A stretch of DNA of 32,079 nt, from NCBI GenBank assembly GCA_015484845.1, contig WFUT01000139.1:1-32079 (forward strand). Reading direction: 5' to 3'. The notes below the pieces were generated by a model. The model saw nothing but the letters and a program-made list of their open reading frames with translations. It was not told the origin of the DNA and searched no databases. This document shows, piece after piece, positions 1-8,888 of the stretch. Origin of the DNA: Desulfobulbaceae bacterium (GTDB lineage Bacteria > Desulfobacterota > Desulfobulbia > Desulfobulbales > Desulfobulbaceae). The translations under genes were made by a program, and so were the position numbers. How positions within the stretch are numbered: position 1 is the first letter of the stretch; every line of letters starts with the position of its first letter.

Positions 1-73
1 TGTTCGCATATAATGGTTTCTGGGCAAACGAATCACGGAGATCCTTGGTCTTGCCAGGCCATTTGTTTTGCAT
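1..73 (-). CDS. Possible 5' end of a gene cut by the left edge
   Basis: Reading leftward from an ATG at 73, 24 codons are open to the window edge (begins MQNKWPGKTK and continues DLRDSFAQKP). I do not recognise the family from so few residues. The main support is a near-consensus sigma-70 promoter on the same strand at 136-164, which would give a leader of roughly 55 nt. There is no clear Shine-Dalgarno sequence before the ATG, so the true start could differ. The codon use is less GC-rich at third positions than in the neighbours, and the surrounding DNA is also more AT-rich than the rest of the window. Confidence 0.35.
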   Translation of the reverse strand, partial: MQNKWPGKTKDLRDSFAQKPLYAN

Positions 74-454
74 TTTCGGGAGGATAAATGCAGCCTTGCC
101 CGAGCCATGCCGGCCGGTTTTATGAGCATATGCACAGTATATGGACGTGTCGCTGCTATGTCAAGCTGCGAAGGATATGACCGGTAATTTGGGCATGGGG
201 GTCTCTTTTCGTCGGGGATGCGAAAAGACACTGGAACAGGGCGGTATGATGATGGGGTGCGGGTATTCGGATGTTCAGGGCCCGGGGACAAGGTTTTGAA
301 GTGGTAGCGAAAATCGGAGAAAGAGAAAAAATCAATTGGAAAAACTGTAGAATATCCTTTATTGATAGTCCGGTAATGTTGTCGTCTCTTTAAGAATCGC
401 TGCCTGCCGCGGGATGTTCTCATCCCGGCGGGTGCCAAGCCAGAAGGAATTCCC
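74..454. other. Intergenic region between divergent genes
   Basis: No convincing gene is present in these 381 bp, which are more AT-rich than the rest. Besides the leftward promoter at 136-164, there is an imperfect inverted repeat at 201-211/221-229 (TTTTCG paired with CGAAAA, with a small bulge). A weak rightward promoter-like pair also occurs, TTGGAA (336-341) and TTTATT (358-363) at 16 bp. Neither is strong enough to call. The epimerase promoter should lie here. Confidence 0.5.
136..164 (-). promoter_or_regulatory. Strong sigma-70 promoter reading left
   Basis: On the minus strand there is a perfect -35 TTGACA (159-164), a 17-bp spacer and a -10 TATACT (136-141, 5 of 6 matches). Transcription would start near 129 and read into the partial gene at the left edge. 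This is the best match to the housekeeping consensus that I found in the window. Confidence 0.6.
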
Positions 455-1465
455 GTGCAAAAGATACTGATCACCGGCGCAGCCGGGTTCATCGGCCACG
501 CCCTGTCCAAACGTCTGCTGGAAGAGGGCCGTACCGTTGTCGGCCTGGACAATCTCAATGACTACTACGACCCGGAGCTCAAGCGGGCGCGCCTGGCCCG
601 GCTCACCCCCTATCCGGCCTTCACCCATGTCGGCTTTGACATGGCCGACCGGGACCAGGTGGCCTCGCTCTTTGCAGAGCACCGTTTCGATGCCGTCGTC
701 AACCTGGCCGCCCAGGCCGGGGTTCGCTATTCCCTCGTCAATCCGCACTCCTACGTGGACACCAACCTGGTCGGCTTTGTCAACATCCTGGAGGGGTGCC
801 GGCACACGAAGGTCAAGCACCTGGTCTATGCCTCGTCCAGCTCGGTCTACGGGGCAAACACGAAAATGCCCTTTACCGTGCACCATAACGTGGACCATCC
901 CGTCTCCCTCTATGCCGCCTCCAAGAAGGCGAACGAGCTCATGGCCCACTCCTACAGCCACCTGTACGGCCTGCCCACCACCGGCCTGCGCTTCTTCACC
1001 GTCTATGGTCCCTGGGGCCGGCCGGACATGGCCCTGTTCCTCTTCACCAAGGCGATCCTGGAGGACCGGCCCATCGACGTGTTCAACAATGGCAACATGG
1101 AACGGGACTTTACCTATATCGACGATATCGTCGAGGGGGTGGTCCGGGTGATCGACCACGTGGCCGAGCCCAATCCGGACTGGAGCGGCGATGATCCGGA
1201 CCCGGCAACCAGTTACTGTCCCTGGCGGATCTACAACATCGGCAACAATGCCAAGGAGAAGCTGATGCGTTATATCGAGGTCCTGGAGGACTGCCTGGGG
1301 CGGAAGGCGAAGAAGAATTTCCTGCCCATGCAGGCGGGTGACGTGCCGGCGACCTATGCCAACGTGGATGACCTGGTGCGGGAGATCGGCTTCAAGCCGG
1401 ACACGCCCATCGAGGTCGGTATCCGCAATTTTGTTGACTGGTACCGGGAGTATTACCAGGTCTGA
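455..1465 (+). CDS. NAD-dependent nucleotide-sugar epimerase, likely UDP-glucuronate 4-epimerase
   Basis: This 336-residue protein is an extended short-chain dehydrogenase/reductase of the sugar-nucleotide epimerase family, which interconverts UDP-hexuronic acids or UDP-hexoses for surface polysaccharide. The Rossmann motif GAAGFIG lies at residues 8-14 and the catalytic YAASK at 153-157 (Y153, K157), with a serine run at 127-130. The stretch [17 protein letters not shown] after beta-2 is typical of UDP-glucuronate 4-epimerases (CapI/LpsL type) rather than GalE, hence the call; substrate remains inferred. The start is a GTG preceded by AAGGA at 444-448 with about 6 bp spacing. It stands alone, with no other polysaccharide genes nearby, and ends just before a bidirectional terminator. 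Confidence 0.88.
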   Translation: MQKILITGAAGFIGHALSKRLLEEGRTVVGLDNLNDYYDPELKRARLARLTPYPAFTHVGFDMADRDQVASLFAEHRFDAVVNLAAQAGVRYSLVNPHSYVDTNLVGFVNILEGCRHTKVKHLVYASSSSVYGANTKMPFTVHHNVDHPVSLYAASKKANELMAHSYSHLYGLPTTGLRFFTVYGPWGRPDMALFLFTKAILEDRPIDVFNNGNMERDFTYIDDIVEGVVRVIDHVAEPNPDWSGDDPDPATSYCPWRIYNIGNNAKEKLMRYIEVLEDCLGRKAKKNFLPMQAGDVPATYANVDDLVREIGFKPDTPIEVGIRNFVDWYREYYQV

Positions 1466-1500
1466 GAGGGGATGGTTCCGCCGGCGCAGCCTGGTAGCAG

Positions 1501-1542
1501 GGCATAAAAAAAGGTGGCGATTTCGCCACCTTTTTTTATGCC
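1501..1542. terminator. Perfect bidirectional rho-independent terminator
   Basis: Two exact 20-bp inverted arms (1501-1520 and 1523-1542) flank a 2-nt centre. The core is a GGTGGCGA/TCGCCACC stem bordered by seven A on one side and seven T on the other, so it acts as hairpin plus U-tract in both directions. It sits between the convergent epimerase and dxs, 35 bp after one stop and 21 bp after the other. Confidence 0.93.
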
Positions 1543-1563
1543 GTCTTGGTGGTTCACCGGGTC

Positions 1564-3474
1564 CTATTTCTTTTGCTTGAGTACCTCCAGGGCGCCGTTG
1601 ATGATGCCGGCCGTGTCAATGCCGGCGTTCTTCCACAGGATCTGCTGGGTGGCGTGCTCGATGAAGGTGTTGCCGTAACCCAGCAGGCGAACCGGGATGT
1701 TGATGTGCAGCTCGGCCAGCATCTGCAGCACAGCGCTGCCAAAGCCCCCCTTCTTGACATTATCCTCGATGGTGACCATGGCGCCGGTCCGCTCGGCCAG
1801 GGTGCCGATCAGCTCGTTGTCCAGCGGCTTGATATAGCGCGGATTGATCACGGTCGCCTCGATGCCCAGCTTGGCCAACCCCTCGGCCGCGGCCAGGGCC
1901 GGGTAGACCCTGTTGCCCACGGGCAGGAGCAGGAGATCGCCGCCCTCCCGCAGCAGCTCGCCCTGGCCGATGGGCAGTTTCTCGAGCCCGCTGTCCAGGG
2001 GCACGCCTTCGCCGGTGCCGCGGGGATAGCGGATGGCCACGGGATGGCCATGGTTGACGGCGGTGTAGAGCATGTGCTGGAGCTCGTTTTCGTCCTTGGG
2101 CGCCATCACGGTCAGGTTGGGGATGAAGCGGAGAAAGGAGAGGTCGAAGACGCCGTGGTGGGTGGGGCCGTCGTCGCCGACCACGCCGGCCCGGTCCAGG
2201 GCCAGGGTCACCGGCAGGTCGGGCAGGCAGACATCGTGGATGACCTGGTCCAGGGCCCGCTGCATGAAGGTGGAGTAGACCGCGACCACGGGCCGCATGC
2301 CTTCCATGGCCAGGCCGGCGGCAAAGGTGACCGCGTGCTGCTCGGCAATGCCCACGTCGAAGAACCGGTCCGGGAAACGCCGGCTGAACTTGACCAGGCC
2401 GGTGCCGGCCGGCATGGCCGCGGTAATGGCGGTGACCCGGCTGTCGCTCTCTGCCAGGCGGCAGATGGTGTCCCCGAAGACCGAGGTGTAGGACGGCCCG
2501 GCGGAGCGCTTCTTGGGCTTGCCGGTGGCGATCTCGAAGGGGCCGACCCCGTGGTAGTCGCCGGGACTGGTCTCGGCCGGCTCGTAGCCCTTGCCCTTGG
2601 TGGTCAGCACGTGGACCAGGACCGGCCCGTGGCTGTGGTCACGCACGTTCTGCAGGGTCTCGATCAGGTCTTCGAGCTCGTGGCCGCGGATGGGACCGAT
2701 GTATTCGAACTTCAGGGCCTCGAACAACATGCCCGGCGTAAAGAAACCCTTGAGGCTCTCCTCGCTCTTGCGCAGCACGGTGAGGATGTTCTCGCCCACC
2801 GAGGACAGGGAGAGGAGCCGTTCCTCCACGTGCTCCTTCATGCGCCGGATGGTCCGGCCGGTCAGCTTCTTGCTCAGGAAGCTGGACAGGGCGCCGACGT
2901 TGGGCGAGATGGACATCTCGTTGTCGTTGAGGATGACGATCAGGTCCTTGTCCATGTCCCCGGCCTGGTTCAGTCCCTCGAAGGCCAGGCCGGCGGTCAT
3001 GGAGCCGTCGCCGATGATGGCGATCACCTTGGCGTCGTCCTTCTTGAGGTCCTTGGCCGTTGCCAGGCCCAGGCCGTAGGAGATGGAGGTGGAGCTGTGG
3101 CCGGTCTCCACCACGTCGTACTCGCTTTCCGAGCGTTTCGGGAAACCGCTTATTCCCTGGTACTGGCGCAGGGTGTGGAAGCTGTCCCGGCGGCCGGTGA
3201 GCAGCTTGTGGGCATAGGCCTGGTGGCCCACGTCCCAGACCAGCTTGTCCCTGGGGGTGTCAAAGACGTAGTGCAGGGCGATGGTCAGCTCCACGACCCC
3301 CAGGCAGGGCGCCAGGTGACCGCCGGTCTCGGCGACCGTCGAAATGATCTTTTCCCTGATCTCGCCGGCCAGGGTTTCGAGTTGTTCAGGATCGAGTTTC
3401 CGCAGATCCTCGGGCGAGTCGACCTGCTCCAGCAGGTTGGTATGCCGGTCCGCGGGTGCATTCATCATGAGCAT
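1564..3474 (-). CDS. dxs: 1-deoxy-D-xylulose-5-phosphate synthase
   Basis: Dxs condenses pyruvate and glyceraldehyde-3-phosphate using thiamine diphosphate, the first step of the MEP isoprenoid pathway in the cytoplasm. The 636-residue length is normal for the family. Visible signatures are the ThDP/Mg motif beginning GDGSMTAG (155-162) and closing with NDN (183-185), the GIAEQHA motif with the cofactor-activating Glu378, and DDGPTHHG around 434-441. The transketolase C-terminal domain follows. The gene starts 2 bp after the ispA stop, so it is the last gene of an xseB-ispA-dxs operon; the purine-rich end of ispA (AGAGAAAAAG) probably serves as its ribosome site. Nearby ATGs at codons 3 and 4 are possible alternative starts. 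Transcription should stop at the terminator at 1501-1542. Confidence 0.97.
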   Translation of the reverse strand: MLMMNAPADRHTNLLEQVDSPEDLRKLDPEQLETLAGEIREKIISTVAETGGHLAPCLGVVELTIALHYVFDTPRDKLVWDVGHQAYAHKLLTGRRDSFHTLRQYQGISGFPKRSESEYDVVETGHSSTSISYGLGLATAKDLKKDDAKVIAIIGDGSMTAGLAFEGLNQAGDMDKDLIVILNDNEMSISPNVGALSSFLSKKLTGRTIRRMKEHVEERLLSLSSVGENILTVLRKSEESLKGFFTPGMLFEALKFEYIGPIRGHELEDLIETLQNVRDHSHGPVLVHVLTTKGKGYEPAETSPGDYHGVGPFEIATGKPKKRSAGPSYTSVFGDTICRLAESDSRVTAITAAMPAGTGLVKFSRRFPDRFFDVGIAEQHAVTFAAGLAMEGMRPVVAVYSTFMQRALDQVIHDVCLPDLPVTLALDRAGVVGDDGPTHHGVFDLSFLRFIPNLTVMAPKDENELQHMLYTAVNHGHPVAIRYPRGTGEGVPLDSGLEKLPIGQGELLREGGDLLLLPVGNRVYPALAAAEGLAKLGIEATVINPRYIKPLDNELIGTLAERTGAMVTIEDNVKKGGFGSAVLQMLAELHINIPVRLLGYGNTFIEHATQQILWKNAGIDTAGIINGALEVLKQKK

Positions 3475-3476
3475 GG

Positions 3477-4373
3477 TTATCTTTTTCTCTCCACGATGTA
3501 GGTGGCAAGGGCGCGCAGCGGTTCTGCGCTTTCCCCGAAGGATTCCAGGGCGCCGATGGCCGTGGCGACCGCCTCCCTGGCCATGGTGCGCGATTTCTCA
3601 ATTCCGAACAGGGCAGGGTAGGTGGCCTTGCCGGCATCGGCATCGCTGCCGGCGGTCTTGCCGAGCTGTTCGGTGGTGGATTCAACATTGAGCAGGTCAT
3701 CGACGATCTGGAAGGCCAGGCCGATGGCGTTGCCATAGGTGACCAGGGCATCGAGCTGCGTGCTGTCCGCGCCGGCCGCGATCCCCCCGGCCTCCACCGC
3801 CGCGGTGATCAGGGCGCCGGTCTTGCTGCGGTGGATGGTCCGGAGCAGCTCGTAGGGAATGTCCTTGCCCTCGTTGGCCATGTCCAGGCTCTGGCCGCCC
3901 ACCATGCCCAGCGGCCCGGCCGCCCGGGCAATGGTGTGGCAGATCCGCAGCCTGGCCCCGGCGGGCAGGGTGGAGTTGTCCGGGGCGCCGAGCAGCTCAA
4001 AGGCAAAGCTCAGCAGGCCGTCCCCGGCCAGGATGGCCTCGGCCTCGCCGAACACCTTGTGGTTGGTCGGCTTGCCGCGGCGCAGGTCGTCGTTGTCCAT
4101 GGCCGGCAGGTCGTCGTGGATCAGGGAGTAGGTATGGATGCACTCCATGGCGCAGGCCACGGGCATGACCTCCCGGTCCAGGGACGTATCGCCGGTGACG
4201 GCACGGGCCGCGGCCAGGCAGAGGATGGGCCGTACCCGCTTGCCGCCGACAAAGAGGCTGTAGCGCATGGCCTCGATGAGGCGGGCAAAGTCGCCCTCGG
4301 CCGGCAGCATGAGCCGGGCAAGGTGCTCCTCGACCAGGCGGCGCTGCTCTTCAAGATAGGGTTTGATCTCCAC
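3477..4373 (-). CDS. ispA: Polyprenyl (farnesyl/geranylgeranyl) diphosphate synthase
   Basis: A short-chain trans-prenyltransferase that builds FPP or GGPP from IPP and DMAPP, downstream of the MEP pathway that dxs begins. The first aspartate-rich motif DDLPAMDND and the second DDLLN are both present, with GGKRVRP and QSLDM blocks in the expected places. The second motif ends in Asn rather than Asp (DDxxN), a variant I believe is tolerated in bacterial homologues. I place the start at a GTG at 4373 ([10 protein letters not shown]) because GAGGA sits 5 bp upstream. In-frame TTG (4388) and ATG (4385) starts exist but lack any Shine-Dalgarno. With the GTG start the gene overlaps the end of xseB by 23 bp and encodes 298 residues. 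Product chain length cannot be read from sequence alone. Confidence 0.93.
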   Translation of the reverse strand: MEIKPYLEEQRRLVEEHLARLMLPAEGDFARLIEAMRYSLFVGGKRVRPILCLAAARAVTGDTSLDREVMPVACAMECIHTYSLIHDDLPAMDNDDLRRGKPTNHKVFGEAEAILAGDGLLSFAFELLGAPDNSTLPAGARLRICHTIARAAGPLGMVGGQSLDMANEGKDIPYELLRTIHRSKTGALITAAVEAGGIAAGADSTQLDALVTYGNAIGLAFQIVDDLLNVESTTEQLGKTAGSDADAGKATYPALFGIEKSRTMAREAVATAIGALESFGESAEPLRALATYIVERKR

Positions 4374-4596
4374 GTTCTTCCTCATCAAAAGGGACTGGTT
4401 CCAGCTGGCCGCTCTTTTCGAGCAGCAGGTCGACCCGGCTGCGCGCCTCCTCGAGCTGGGTGCTGCAGAACCGGACCAGTTGGATACCCTCGTCGAATTT
4501 TTTCAGGCTCTTTTCCAGGCTCAGCTCGCCCTGTTCAAGCTCGGCGGTGATCTGCTCCAGCCGGGAGAGGGCGCTTTCAAATGTCTTTTTGGCCAT
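4351..4596 (-). CDS. xseB: Exodeoxyribonuclease VII small subunit
   Basis: XseB is the small, helical subunit that binds XseA to form exonuclease VII, which degrades single-stranded DNA into oligonucleotides. The 81-residue protein has the family pattern [20 protein letters not shown] followed by a second helix ([19 protein letters not shown]). The ATG at 4596 follows AAGGAG with 8 bp spacing. It is the first gene of the xseB-ispA-dxs operon, an arrangement common in Proteobacteria; the large subunit gene xseA is not in this window. Confidence 0.93.
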   Translation of the reverse strand: MAKKTFESALSRLEQITAELEQGELSLEKSLKKFDEGIQLVRFCSTQLEEARSRVDLLLEKSGQLEPVPFDEEERGDQTLS

Positions 4597-4649
4597 GGCC
4601 TCTGCTCCTTACCGATGCCGCTGCGTGCCATAATCAGCGACGATGCCGG

Positions 4650-4678
4650 TTGCAGCGCGGGGGTTTCGGGTTTACAAT
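4650..4678 (+). promoter_or_regulatory. Candidate sigma-70 promoter for xerC-hslVU
   Basis: TTGCAG (4650-4655), a 17-bp spacer and TACAAT (4673-4678, 5 of 6). The -35 box is weak (3 of 6). A perfect TATAAT also occurs at 4715-4720 but has no -35 partner. Either could drive xerC, whose ATG is at 4758. Confidence 0.4.
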
Positions 4679-4715
4679 GCACCGGCAACGGAACACTGTA
4701 CAAAAGGAATCTTTT

Positions 4716-4744
4716 ATAATAAACATTCCCTGCAATGCTTTCAA
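4716..4744 (-). promoter_or_regulatory. Sigma-70 promoter of the xseB-ispA-dxs operon
   Basis: On the minus strand TTGAAA (4739-4744) is separated by 17 bp from TATTAT (4716-4721); each hexamer matches consensus at 5 of 6 positions. The start near 4709 gives a leader of about 110 nt before xseB. It overlaps the control region of the divergent xerC. Confidence 0.6.
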
Positions 4745-4757
4745 CTCCTGTTTCATA

Positions 4758-5687
4758 ATGACCGGCCAGATCGACAATTTTGCCTCCTGGCTGCTGGTGG
4801 AGAAGGGATATTCCATCCACACGGTTGACTCTTATCTTTCTGATGTCAGGGAGTTTTACCGCTCTGCCGGCGAGCCGGCCGACGCAGCGGCGCTGACCAG
4901 CGAGCAGGTGCGGGCCTTTGTCGCCTCCCTCTATGGCACCGGTTCCGCCGCCACGGTGGCGCGCAAGCTCTCGGCCCTGCGGACGTTTTTCCGCTTCCTG
5001 GCCCGGGAGAAGGTCCTGGATCACGATCCCCTGGCCGGTATTGCCAATCCCCGCCTGGCACGTTATATTCCGACCTTTCTCACCGTGGACGAGGTCTTTG
5101 CCCTGCTCGAGGAGCCGGTGCCGGGCAGGGACAGCTTCGCCCTCCGGGACCGGGCCCTGATGGAACTGATGTATTCCACCGGCATGCGTGTCTCGGAGCT
5201 GGTCTCCTGCAACATGGAGGACCTTGATTTTACCGAGGGCATGGTTAGAGTGAGGGGCAAGGGCAACAGGGAACGGATCGTTCCCTTTGGTCGCGCGGCC
5301 GCCTCTGCCCTGGAGGCCTATTTCCCGCAGCGGCAGCGGCTGATCGCCGACCGGGTGAGCCGCGGCCATGTGGCCGAGCGCAGGGCCCTGTTCCTGAACA
5401 GCCGCGGCAGTCGTCTGTCGGCGCGCAGCGTCGAGCGGCTGGTCCGGATGTACGGCGGGCGGGCCGGCATCGCCACCGTGGTGACACCGCACGCCCTGCG
5501 CCACTCCTTTGCCACCCATCTGCTGGAGATGGGGGCCGACCTGCGCGTGGTCCAGGAGCTGCTCGGCCACGCCAGCCTGTCCACGACCCAGAAGTACACC
5601 CATGTCAACATGGACCACCTGAACCGGGTCTACGACAGCGCCCACCCGCAGGCCCGGTCTGGCGGGCGGGGGCCTTCCGGAGACTGA
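4758..5687 (+). CDS. xerC: Tyrosine site-specific recombinase XerC (CodV-like)
   Basis: A 309-residue tyrosine recombinase that, with a XerD partner, resolves chromosome dimers at dif. The N-terminal SAM-like core-binding domain covers about residues 5-90 and the catalytic domain 105-290. All catalytic residues are visible: R144 (TGMRVSE), K168 (RGKGNRER), H245 and R248 (HALRHSF), H271 ([10 protein letters not shown]) and nucleophile Y280 (KYTHV). I chose the ATG at 4758 because family members begin close to this point (QIDNFASWL); an upstream extension to 4581 would overlap xseB and reads as noise. No clear Shine-Dalgarno precedes it. The order xerC-hslV-hslU parallels codV-clpQ-clpY of Bacillus, which favours XerC over XerD. 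Confidence 0.9.
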   Translation: MTGQIDNFASWLLVEKGYSIHTVDSYLSDVREFYRSAGEPADAAALTSEQVRAFVASLYGTGSAATVARKLSALRTFFRFLAREKVLDHDPLAGIANPRLARYIPTFLTVDEVFALLEEPVPGRDSFALRDRALMELMYSTGMRVSELVSCNMEDLDFTEGMVRVRGKGNRERIVPFGRAAASALEAYFPQRQRLIADRVSRGHVAERRALFLNSRGSRLSARSVERLVRMYGGRAGIATVVTPHALRHSFATHLLEMGADLRVVQELLGHASLSTTQKYTHVNMDHLNRVYDSAHPQARSGGRGPSGD

Positions 5688-5751
5688 TCCGGGCCCCGGC
5701 GGGACGCGGCGCGCCGGTGGTTCCTTTCCCTTTCCGTACAATGGAGTTCCA

Positions 5752-6281
5752 ATGAAAAAGACACGATCAACAACCATCCTGGCCATCCGGCACAAGGGCG
5801 ACGTGGTCGTTGCCGGTGACGGCCAGGTCAGCCTCGGCGCCACGGTGATCAAGCACCAGGCCCGCAAGGTGCGGCGGCTCTACCATGACAAGGTGATCAC
5901 CGGTTTTGCCGGTGCCACGGCCGACGCCTTTACCCTCTACGACAAGCTGGAACAGAAACTCGAGCAGTACAACGGCAACCTGATGCGCTCTGCCGTGGAG
6001 CTGGCCAAGGACTGGCGCACCGACAAGATCCTGCGCCGGCTGGAGGCCATGCTCATCGCGGTGGACAAGAAGGACTCCCTTCTTCTCTCCGGCACCGGCG
6101 ATGTCATCGAGGCCGATGACGGTGTCCTGGCCATCGGTTCCGGCGGACCCTATGCCCAGGCCGCGGCCAGGGCGCTGCTCGGCCATACCGACCTGGATGC
6201 CGAGGCCGTTGCCCGGGCCGCCATGGAGATCGCCGCCTCCATCTGTGTCTACACCAACCACAACATAGTGATCGAAAAGAT

Positions 6282-6285
<4 letters not shown>
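5752..6285 (+). CDS. hslV: ATP-dependent protease peptidase subunit HslV (ClpQ)
   Basis: HslV is the proteasome-like threonine peptidase that forms a dodecamer capped by HslU. The 177-residue protein has the family blocks [28 protein letters not shown] and [13 protein letters not shown]. The mature catalytic threonine should be in STTILAIR; T7 or T8 lies after a six-residue MKKTRS leader, so processing beyond simple Met removal is needed, as in several non-enteric HslV proteins. GGAG at 5743-5746 supports the ATG. The stop overlaps the hslU start by 4 bp (ATGA), indicating translational coupling. Confidence 0.96.
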
Positions 6286-7697
<1,412 letters not shown>

Positions 7698-7768
7698 CCG
7701 GCGGTCGGGACGGTCCGATGCAGGGCCCGTGGGCCGGCCGTGGCGGCAGCCCGCGGCAAGGAGGGGAG

Positions 7769-8299
7769 ATGGAGCTGTTCATTGATCCGGATCTGAAGTA
7801 CTGCCCCCGGTGCAACGACGAGTACCGGGCCGATATCGTGACCTGCGCCGAATGTGGTGTCGAACTGCTCACCGGCAGGCAGATGCAGGCCATGCTCGAG
7901 AAGCGGCGGCAGGGCCGGGCCGCCGGGGCCGTGCCGATCCGCCCGGACGAGGAGCTGGTCGACGTGCGGCGGGGAGCGGTCCTGCAGATCAAGGAACTGC
8001 AGGTCATCCTCGGGGAACACGGCATCCCGTCACTTGCGGTCGGAGAGGGCGGCGGTGGCTGCGGCAAGGGATGCTGCGGCACGGATCTCGTCCTCAGGGT
8101 CCGGCCGGGCGATGCCCGGGAGGTGGCCCGGATCCTGGAAGAGGAGTACATCCGCGGCACGGCCCTGGCCGAGCACGATGGCGGCCACCTGGATGCGGTC
8201 TTTGACATGGACGCGCAGCAGGCGACCTGTCCGGCCTGCGGCTGCCGGTTTGCCACCACGACCACCACCTGTCCGGAGTGCGGCCTCTGTTTTGCCTGA
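7769..8299 (+). CDS. Double zinc-ribbon protein with a DUF2007-like central domain, unknown function
   Basis: A 176-residue soluble protein I cannot assign a function. An N-terminal zinc ribbon uses C12/C15 and C26/C29 (CPRC, CAEC). A C-terminal ribbon uses C154/C157 and C168/C171 (CPAC, CPEC). Between them, about residues 60-130 resemble the small ferredoxin-like DUF2007 fold (hydrophobic strand, helix ELQVILGEHGIP, strand LVLRVRP, helix DAREVARILEEE). A Gly/Cys-rich insertion, GGGGCGKGCCG (94-104), adds three more cysteines. The ATG at 7769 follows AAGGAGG; the frame is open further upstream but that start has no ribosome site. It lies 71 bp after hslU and ends only 4 bp from the convergent arfB. 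Confidence 0.72.
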   Translation: MELFIDPDLKYCPRCNDEYRADIVTCAECGVELLTGRQMQAMLEKRRQGRAAGAVPIRPDEELVDVRRGAVLQIKELQVILGEHGIPSLAVGEGGGGCGKGCCGTDLVLRVRPGDAREVARILEEEYIRGTALAEHDGGHLDAVFDMDAQQATCPACGCRFATTTTTCPECGLCFA

Positions 8300-8303
8300 A
8301 TTT

Positions 8304-8744
8304 TCAGTACCCCTCGTAGTCACCGCGCCGCCGCTGCGCCTTGATCCGGCCGCGCAGCCTCTTGGCCTTGAGCCGGCGTTCCTTTGCGCTGCGGCCGGGC
8401 CGCGTCCTGCGCCGGACCTTGTCCCGGTGCAGGGCCTGGCGCAGCAGGGCGGCAAACCGCTGCAGGGCCTCTTCCCGGTTGGCCCGCTGGCTGCGCCGCT
8501 GTTCGGCATGGAGGAGCAGGATGCCCTGGCGGTTGATCCGGCCGGCCAGCCGCTGCCGGACCAGTTGCTTCTGTTCGTCGGTGAGGGCGGTGGAGGCCCC
8601 GATGTCGAAGCGGAGGGTCACCTTGGTGTTGACCTTGTTCACGTGCTGGCCGCCACTGCCCGAGCTGCGGGAAAAGGAGAACGAGATCTCGGACATGGGG
8701 ATGCGGACCGTGGGGGTGACAGCGCACCATTGCCGGTCATTCAT
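8304..8744 (-). CDS. arfB: Peptidyl-tRNA hydrolase ArfB, ribosome rescue factor
   Basis: ArfB (YaeJ) hydrolyses peptidyl-tRNA on ribosomes stalled without a stop codon. The 146-residue protein has the RF-1-like domain with the catalytic GGQ at 31-33 in SSGSGGQHVNKVNTK. It ends in the expected highly basic tail (roughly 105-140, rich in Arg and Lys) that enters the empty mRNA channel. ATG at 8744 is preceded by AAGGAG at 8755-8760 (10 bp spacing). The same frame is open far upstream on this strand, but that extension runs antisense through the transporter and is not coding. It is divergent from the transporter gene. Confidence 0.94.
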   Translation of the reverse strand: MNDRQWCAVTPTVRIPMSEISFSFSRSSGSGGQHVNKVNTKVTLRFDIGASTALTDEQKQLVRQRLAGRINRQGILLLHAEQRRSQRANREEALQRFAALLRQALHRDKVRRRTRPGRSAKERRLKAKRLRGRIKAQRRRGDYEGY

Positions 8745-8828
8745 TGGCAGATGTCTCCTTTTGCGTGGGCGCCGGAGGAGGTTGAGGTGGCGGCCGCAGA
8801 TAAGGTGGAACCCGGGGGGTGCTTGCTC

Positions 8829-8876
8829 GTGTTGCACCGCTCTGCGGCGCAACACTTCACCAAGGCGCTCAGCGCC
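8829..8876 (+). promoter_or_regulatory. Two tandem hairpins in the transporter leader
   Basis: A 12-bp inverted repeat with one mismatch and a 3-nt loop (8829-8840 / 8844-8855) is followed by GGCGCT/AGCGCC (8864-8876) and then ATTTTC. They end about 12 bp before the transporter ATG. They could fold in the mRNA leader and affect translation or act as an attenuator, or be a DNA operator. I do not recognise a known riboswitch. Confidence 0.35.
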
Positions 8877-8888
8877 ATTTTCGGATAA

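Noticed and set aside
8299-8304. Missing terminator between the convergent zinc-ribbon gene and arfB
   Set aside because: A 4-bp gap between convergent stops leaves no room for one; such tight convergence is common in compact genomes and not notable by itself.
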